Source: Euperipatoides rowelli
Taxonomy: Eukaryota; Onychophora; Udeonychophora; Euonychophora; Peripatopsidae
NCBI GenBank assembly: GCA_003024985.2
Contig: PXIH01S0010803.1
Length of the DNA stretch: 12,979 nt
Direction: 5' to 3' (one strand)
Below are positions 7,068 to 12,979 of the stretch, one piece after another. The notes under the pieces were generated by a model. The model made no database searches. It saw only the letters and a program-made list of their open reading frames with translations, and was not told the origin of the DNA. How positions within the stretch are numbered: the first letter of the stretch is position 1; the number at the start of each line of letters is the position of its first letter. The translations under genes and the position numbers were made by a program.

Positions 7068-8274
7068 CATGTGACTTTTCATATTGCACCTGACATAGGG
7101 TTAAAAGCCAAATCCCAATTATTTGAAGAGTTAAAACATTATTAGCTAAATAAAAAAAAAAGGGTTGCAATACTAGTATTCAATGTTTAAAAAATTCTAC
7201 AAATAAGTTTTAAATATTTATTAGGGAAAGGTACGAATTCCATTATTCAAATTTTATCAAATCTTTTTATCTTTAGCTGTGACTTTGCAATTCTGATAAA
7301 AATGTCATATGTATTTTGACATTATATGAAAAAAAAATTTAAAAAGCTTGTGTTAAGAAATGGGAAAGTGTGATCACATGATGATATCAAAGAAACACCA
7401 TCTTTATTAATAGAATCAAAAGTAATTAATTTATATATTATAAAAATTTTACATTAATAAAGTAAATTAATTTTACAATGGTAAATTATGATCATTCTTA
7501 ATGAATTCCACTAATTCAAGTTTAAAGAAAATTGAAAACATTCCAAGAAAATTGATGATTTTACTGGTCGACTGCTACTAAGATCTACGTGTAGACAGCA
7601 AGTGGGTTAGTAATTTATTAAAATAATACTTGTGGGCTCATTTGTAAGAATTAAGTTTATATTAAGAAATTAAAGTATATTAATCCATATAATTATTATA
7701 CATTTTAGTAGCCCACTATTTAATTAGCCTATATTAATTTGCTTACCACAGAAGTTTGTGATTTCAGGCTTTATAAAATAATTATTCATCCTACATAATT
7801 CAGTTAAAACCTATTTATGTTATTCAATTCTTCATCGATCTAGTTTATTTACGAATGTGTAGCGTTATCCCATTCAGAAATATATGCAGTTAAATATAAT
7901 GAGCATATGTTATTAATAAACAAATTAAACATGCTATAAAAGACTAACATGATAAAATTAATTAACTGGGTTTTTAATTTCAGCAATATATACAATAAAT
8001 TATATATAAAGGCATTTCTCGTTTTACGTGGGTTTATGTTGTTTGTGCAAATCAAACATATTTTTTTCCATAGGAAACAATATTAAATGTAAGAGATATG
8101 GGAAGTGATTAAAAAAAACTTCATGTAGCCAGTTTGAACTGGAAAAAACAATAACTGATTCCAATTTAGAGAAAAATCATAACAGACAATGATAGCCTTT
8201 AAAATAAGGTAGAAAACAATCCTGTTGACACACCGCCCCTCACAATCGCAAATGATATCGCAATCTATTTTTTT
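7068..8274. other. AT-rich non-coding stretch
   Basis: No gene is seen. A 68-codon minus-strand frame (7849-8055) is Ile/Leu/Asn-rich and looks like chance. A GC-richer patch at 8229-8264 (CACCGCCCCTCACAATCGCA with ATCGCAAA/ATCGCAAT repeated) could be a decayed repeat end but is too short to assign. Confidence 0.55.
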
Positions 8275-8545
8275 TAATTATAATCATCCACCTAACAGTT
8301 TAGTCTAGATAAGCTTAATAAATTAGCAGACTGTAGAAGAGTTTGAATCCAAGATGCATTGCACTTATTATCAACTTTACCTTACAAATAGTATTCCATA
8401 AAGATTTACAGTAATTATAATTATTTACCTAACATTTAGTAATCTCATGGGACTAATTTTATATAAAAAGCTTAATAAAACTGCCAGATGAGTTCAAACC
8501 TAGAAGCATTATTTATATAAAGTTATTGGTGTTCTATATTTCCAG
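8275..8545 (+). repeat. old tandem duplication (two diverged copies)
   Basis: Copy 1 (about 8275-8400) and copy 2 (about 8413-8545) share in order ATTATAATnATnnACCTAACA, a TTTAGT word, AAGCTTAATAAA (8311 and 8468), a GCAGAC/GCCAGAT word, GAGTTNNAANCC and AGATGCATT/AGAAGCATT, then a looser AT-rich tail. The offset is 137 bases at the start and 157 later, so copy 2 has about 20 extra bases near 8440-8465. There is no coding frame. Confidence 0.5.
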
Positions 8546-8814
8546 TATGTTCTTTAAAATGCAATTTTATTTAAAGTTTTAATTTCTATTTTTGTTTTGT
8601 TTCAATTTAATGGAAATTCATTGTTGTCATATTTAATGAAAAAGTGACAGATATTCTATAATGTTTTCAAATTTACTATAAGAATTTAATATATTTATCG
8701 CTTTAAGGAAAGCTTTTAGTTAAATCTGTTAAATTTCATAAATATCAATTCTTTATTAATAATATTTCAAAATGAATAGCCACAAAGAAGTTTGGTAATG
8801 AATAAATTTGTTTT

Positions 8815-8960
8815 TACAGTTGGCTCATTCCTGATTGGTTGAGAATAGAGAGTAGTGGCTGCTGGTGCTTTTTGAAGCAAATTAGTTGAAGATGAGTCAT
8901 TGTGTTTTATTGCGATTCAAATATGCACTTTTAATTAGGTTTAATATTTAGTGAATGTTA
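8815..8960. promoter_or_regulatory. candidate cis-regulatory block
   Basis: The sequence is more complex and less A/T-biased than its flanks. Motifs in order are an inverted CCAAT (ATTGG, 8834-8838), a perfect AP-1 site TGAGTCA (8893-8899), an octamer-like ATTCAAATATGCAC (8915-8928) and a homeodomain-type TTAATTAG (8931-8938). One plus-strand frame is open for 23 codons after an acceptor-like TTTTTACAG (8811-8819) to a TGA at 8887-8889, so a small exon is an alternative. Motif matches alone do not prove regulation. Confidence 0.25.
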
Positions 8961-9160
8961 ATTAGAATGTTATGAAAGCAACTTAGTTGTTTACTTGATT
9001 AAACAACAGACATGGCATAAATTTTATAACATCCAATTGTGCTTGAATGTCTTACGGCCTGAAAAAAAAGCACTGTAAAGTTGTGAGATAAGCATTTCAT
9101 TAAATGTAATGTTATGTAGCAAGCTTTTCATTTCCTTTTTTATAATCAAATAATAAGCAG

Positions 9161-9178
9161 AAAAAAAAAAAAAAAAAA
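9161..9178 (+). repeat. A18 run
   Basis: Eighteen consecutive A on the plus strand, after TAATAAGCAG. No retroposon body or target duplication is recognisable. Confidence 0.7.
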
Positions 9179-10610
9179 GGAAATTAATTTAAACCTCTTG
9201 CACTATAATGTTAGCATAAAAATTAGACAAGATATACATACTTCAGCCGACAACACTTGAAATTTATAAACGTTATTTCAAATAAAGGAATGCATTAACA
9301 GAAAATGGTAGTAATTCTAATTTTACGTTATTCCAATAATGGGTAAATTAAATTTATGCAAAATGAGAACTACCTGTATATACTATGTCTAAATTGATGA
9401 CCAGACGCTTCTTACTCTTTATTATTTTGTGTATAATTCTTTAATTTTTAACATTTTATGTACTACAAAAGTTTATTTCAATAATTGTACTACACCACCT
9501 CTTCCCACTCCCCTTTTTATATATTTTTTACCTTATCTATATTGTCTAAAAAAAGTGTTATGTATGTCCTCATACGGACTGATAAGAGTACATAGTTATT
9601 TTTCTTAATTTCTTTTCTTCCCACCCCCCTTTTAAATAATTTAATAGCTCAATAGTAATCATAATTATTGATATTTATTGAGGAATAAATAGTATTTTCA
9701 TTACAAGTTCTTTTATTTCAATTAAATTCATTTGCTCAAATTCTTATATTTCTGCAAATTTGGTTTAGTACTATTTTTTAGCAAAATTGAGAACATATAT
9801 TAAATTTCTTATACCTGGAGATTATTTTTAAACCTTTAATTTTTTTTTACTTAAATTAGTTAATTACCTCTGTGGAGTGCAACTACTGTATGTAGCATTT
9901 AGTCATTTTTCTTGTAAATGGGGTTTCTCCTACTCTCTTGCAAAGTTGGGTGAACTTTAATAATGTTGTGATGGAAGAGAATTGAAATGTTTTTATTTCA
10001 AGTTTTTAATTAATTAAAATTAGCTAGTTAATATTGTAATCTTTGATTGCAAAATGTAAACAAGCGTTTCAAATTACTTGTGTATTTCACCACGTCTTAT
10101 GCAAGGCAAATTTAAATAAGTTTAATATTTTATCTTTGTAACCACAATCTAGTCTTATGCTTGTGCTTTTCGTTACTATATCAACAAATGTTTCAAGATC
10201 TTATTCAACGTCCAAACATGGTTATCATTCTTTATCATCATTATTCGTTCCAGTTATGTTAAAATTAAAACTGTGTATTGTTGTTTCCACTTGCTGAACT
10301 ATTATGGTTTTTTAATTGTGTAAAACCTGAACATTTCAACAGAAACTGGAAGTATCAATCTCCATTTGTTTCCATTTTCACTAGTAAATAAATTATGAAT
10401 CAGTCAATCATATTCTACAATTGTTCAACATTGCTACAATTTGCTAGTATTTATTTTATTTGTGTTAAATCATATTTAAAGTGGTTTATAAATGCCAAAA
10501 TAAACATCATTGAATTGTGTATTTTTGTAAAAAAAAATGCTTGTTTAATTGATCAATTTGTTGTATTCGGTTTAAAAATATATCTAAATTTGACTTTTAT
10601 ACCAATATTT
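9179..10610. other. AT-rich non-coding stretch
   Basis: No gene is supported. There are two similar pyrimidine tracts, CCTCTTCCCACTCCCCTTTT (9497-9516) and TTCTTCCCACCCCCCTTTTA (9616-9635), 119 bases apart, and a short hairpin TATTTATT/AATAAATA at 9672-9691. The longest open frame of the window (10395-10616, 73 codons, plus strand) is rich in Ile, Phe, Leu and Asn and stops at the first bases of the tandem array. It has no recognisable domain, and its length is within chance for this base composition. Confidence 0.5.
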
Positions 10611-11080
10611 ATCTAACTATAATAAAGAGCAAGTTTGGTCATGATGTCTGTCAAGCTGCTCGGCCATCTTCGGCGAGCTGATGACGCCTAAAGATGTTTT
10701 TGCTCTATTTTCTACCCATAGATGTCATTGTATCCATCATTTTTGACGGGGTTTTAAACTAGTCTTCTAATCTTCTATCTAATCTAACTATAATAAAGAG
10801 CAAGTTTGGTCATGATGTCTGTCACGCTGCTTGGCCATCTTCGGCGAGCCGATCTGCACGAAGATGTTTTGTCTCTATTTTCTGTTCATAGATGTCACTG
10901 TATCCATCATTTTAGACAGGGTTTTAAACTAGTCTTCTAATCTTCTATCTAATCCAACTATAAAAAAGAGCAAGTTTGGTCATGATGTCTGTCACGCTGC
11001 TTGGCCATTTTTGGCGAGCCGATGATGCCCAAAGATGTTTTCACCTTATTTTCTGTCCATAGATGTCGCTTTTTGACGGG
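10611..11080 (+). repeat. three-copy tandem array, 170/171-bp period, conserved hairpin
   Basis: Units start with ATCTAACTAT or ATCCAACTAT at 10611, 10782 and 10952, giving periods of 171 and 170. Copies 1 and 2 are roughly 90% identical. Copy 3 is cut short: about 10 bases after AGATGTCGCT are missing, and similarity ends after TTTTGACGGG at 11080. Each unit has AATAAAGAGCAAGTTTGGTC (AAAAAAGAGC in copy 3), then TGTCTGTC, then a hairpin with arms GCTY-g-GCC and GGC-GAGC around a 6-base loop (10658-10678, 10829-10849, 10999-11019), then AAGATGTTTT and CATAGATGTC. Junctions read AAACTAG followed by TCTTCTAATCTTCTATCTAA. The units are clearly more G+C-rich than the flanks. No long open frame exists. 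It is satellite-like, possibly Helitron-derived. Confidence 0.9.
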
Positions 11081-11375
11081 CTAAGGAGGAAGAAATTAAT
11101 GTCCGTCATTTTTACGAGCACATCTAAAGTATTGCCAGAGAAATCTCACATGAATTCCAGTTAAGTGTTGGTCAACTTGTCAAGAGTGGTATTTAGGCTT
11201 ATGTATTATCATCATTTTCATTACTATTGAGCTGAGTTGCTTAAACCTTATATTTTGGATAAACATTTTTAGCTTTTTCCTTTACATATATTATTATTAA
11301 ACAATTTTACCATTCGCTGTAATGGCTACTATAACATGCATTGCTAAAAATTGCATAAATTTTTTCATTATTAAA

Positions 11376-11998
11376 GATCGGGCTTTAATTGATTTGTAGA
11401 TCAAATTAGTTCATCAATTAAAACCTAATTGTTGTGGATCTAAAAGTACTATATCACATAGTTTTCAATTTCCTTCAGCCTGATTAGCATCATCCCTCGC
11501 TCTAAAATAATAATAAAATGTACTGTACATTACATATTTCATGGATCACTTTCTGGCATTTTATAAACGTGAGCTACAAATGTGCGACAGTTCAATCCTT
11601 CACAGACTAATCAGATTGTGTAGATCCATCTAGGTAGATCAGTCGACTAGCGTTATTTTTTTTATTTAGTCAGCGGTTTTTATAAAAAACACTCGAAACA
11701 AACACATTTAGGTGAAAATAAAACTTTAACAGTTTTAATGTTCTTATATGCATTAAAAAATCTATTTCATAAGAATGTTTTAATTCTTAATAAAAACATT
11801 GACCTCCGGATGTTGGCGGCAGGAAAGCTGAATTTTTAGTTTGAAAATACTAATAGTTGTTCTTATTTATTTATTATTTATGAAGGATTACTGTGAAGGC
11901 GAGCTGGATCAATAACCAGGTAATGAACTGTCGTAGATCAGTAAGATCGGTATTGCCGTACAGTAGTCAACTTTTTTGGTCAAGAGCCTAGCTTGATC
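11376..11998. other. GATC-rich non-coding segment
   Basis: Ten GATC tetramers fall in 623 bases (11376, 11399, 11437, 11544, 11623, 11637, 11907, 11936, 11945, 11995), several as GTAGATCA or TAGATCC. The segment is somewhat richer in C+G than its flanks, with CTCCGGATGTTGGCGGCAGG at 11803-11822. A plus-strand frame of 35 codons (11884-11988) has no recognisable domain. The palindrome AATGTACtGTACATT lies at 11517-11531. Repeated GTAGATC words occur near the ends of some hAT elements, so this may be decayed transposon sequence. Confidence 0.35.
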
Positions 11999-12125
11999 AG
12001 TCATTAGCAATCATCGAAGTACTGTAGCTGTCTTACTAAGCTTTTTGAGCTGAGAATATTTCTGTTTCATTTTCTCTATCTCTGGTTATTTGAATTTAGC
12101 AAATCTTTTTCCTAATCATTGTAAT

Positions 12126-12146
12126 AAGGATATACTGTATATCCTT
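12126..12146. repeat. 21-bp odd palindrome
   Basis: AAGGATATAC and GTATATCCTT are exact complements around a central T. It is another TACTGTA-type palindrome like those at 97-110 and 11517-11531. Confidence 0.6.
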
Positions 12147-12372
12147 TCAGGACTAAGATTTTAAAGTTGAATAAAATTAATTTCATATATAGCAGACAAA
12201 CGAACATGAATTTTTTTTTTTCCAACCCACAAGCTAGGCATAAAAATTACCAATTATGTTGAAAACATTATTATTTTCTTGTTAAATGTGATCTAAGCTA
12301 TTCATAAATGTTCCTTTCATTTTCTTATTTAAAATATGCAAAGGAGCTTAAAATAATAATTTATTTAAATTG

Positions 12373-12402
12373 ATTTGATTTAGAATAAATTCTAAATCAA
12401 AT
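12373..12402. repeat. 14-bp perfect inverted repeat with 2-base centre
   Basis: ATTTGATTTAGAAT (12373-12386) and ATTCTAAATCAAAT (12389-12402) are exact complements around AA. This is the longest perfect short-spaced inverted repeat I found. Confidence 0.65.
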
Positions 12403-12929
12403 TTAAAATTATCTTTTTATCATATTACAGAATTGAAATACCTATCTGAGGAGCTAAAAAATATTATGATGATGAAAAAGTTAATATAATTATTAATGTA
12501 TCCTTAGGTTATCTGGTTATAGGTTATCTGATCGTTAAATACAGTTACGAATATTAAAATTAACTATTTGATAACCGTCAATATAATATTTCCTAATAAA
12601 ACTTTCCATAGCTATACATTTTTAATTTTTATTAGCATTGATAAGTTCCCCCAAACCAGGAAATCAAGTGTAAATAAATGTAAATTAAACTTAAAATAAA
12701 ATTTTCAAATAACAACACCTATTTCAATATCAAACAGGAAATCAGAATACTAAAACTCACGCCTAAAAATTGAAAACAAAAGTTTTATCAGTTAAAAAAA
12801 AAATTCTCAGCAAAAGTTTTTAAAATATTCCACTCTCGATAAATAGCCTAAACAAAATTGAACTAAATTATTTTATGACATGCTACTTACTCAGGCATGC
12901 GATTGCTGCATGAAAGTTTGGCTCAATTT

Positions 12930-12979
12930 TTGGAGCAGCAATTTTAAGAATTTGGAGCAGATTGGAGCAACCATTTTCA
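12930..12979 (+). repeat. TTGGAGCA repeat running off the window end
   Basis: TTGGAGCA occurs at 12930-12937, 12952-12959 and 12962-12969, in the contexts TTTTTGGAGCAGCAATTTT, GAATTTGGAGCAG and ATTGGAGCAA. Similar GGAGC-rich short repeats sit at the ends of some animal hAT elements. The element, if any, continues beyond the window. Confidence 0.4.

Larger units (their letters stand above)
11999..12929. other. AT-rich non-coding stretch with short palindromes
   Basis: No gene is seen. Contents: the palindromes listed separately, a T11 run at 12211-12221, a doubled GGTTATCTG (12507 and 12522), and CATGC/GCATG flanking GATTGCT near 12896-12912. Confidence 0.55.

Noticed and set aside
7849-8055. 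68-codon minus-strand frame
   Set aside because: Ile/Leu/Asn-rich chance frame with no neighbouring gene structure.
8339-8362. tRNA T-arm-like GAGTTTGAATCCAAG
   Set aside because: No acceptor stem, anticodon arm or matching GG dinucleotide in a D-loop could be placed around it; the second copy of the duplication does not keep the motif.
10395-10616. 73-codon open frame on the plus strand, the longest in the window
   Set aside because: AT-driven composition (Ile, Phe, Leu, Asn, Tyr), no domain, and a length expected by chance a few times in 13 kb at this base composition.
10611-11080. CRISPR array
   Set aside because: The repeat unit is about 170 bp with no conserved-repeat/variable-spacer alternation, and the context is eukaryotic.

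Overview
This window looks like non-coding, repeat-rich nuclear DNA from an animal, most likely an invertebrate. By eye it is only about a quarter G+C. No frame anywhere reads convincingly as a protein, and I recognise no rRNA, tRNA, CRISPR array or bacterial operon. The longest open frames are 62-73 codons and are dominated by Ile, Phe, Asn, Lys, Leu and Tyr, as expected by chance in such AT-rich DNA. The animal assignment rests on decayed pieces that resemble hAT-type DNA transposon ends (ACCCCTG/CACCCTG-type termini with CGGTTCCCG, ATTCGGCCG or GGAGCCGCAT subterminal motifs) and on an interspersed-repeat tail of the kind that reads 'taccaaatttggtccagat...gagtttagga...'. I cannot name the species or phylum.

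Layout. 1-143: a hAT-like terminus followed by a TA/ACTGTA-rich microsatellite. 144-1426: AT-rich sequence with a perfect 10-bp hairpin, an A20 run and a short CGGTACCG fragment. 1427-2110: a second hAT-like end with repeated ATTCGG/CGGCCG motifs and a related fragment. 2317-3010: an A21 run, a CAG/CAA-rich stretch and a small GC-rich spot whose minus strand encodes a short signal-peptide-like frame. 3376-3607: a hAT remnant abutting an interspersed-repeat tail. 3671-3996: a long imperfect fold-back with a nested palindrome in one arm. 4504-4584: two adjacent short hairpins. 4678-6199: two diverged copies of one repeat in inverted orientation, about 1 kb apart. 6513-7067: three copies of a CpG-rich 17-mer in AT-rich DNA. 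8275-8545: an old tandem duplication. 8815-8960: a higher-complexity stretch with several transcription-factor-like motifs. 10611-11080: the clearest feature, a three-copy satellite-like tandem array with a 170/171-bp period and a hairpin kept in every copy. 11376-11998: a marked cluster of GATC tetramers. 12930-12979: the start of a TTGGAGCA repeat that runs off the end.

Nothing here works together as a gene system. The best description is intergenic or intronic DNA built from old transposon debris, simple repeats and a small satellite. The points most worth checking are the hairpin-bearing 170-bp array, the fold-back element, the 17-mer family and the possible regulatory block near 8.9 kb.
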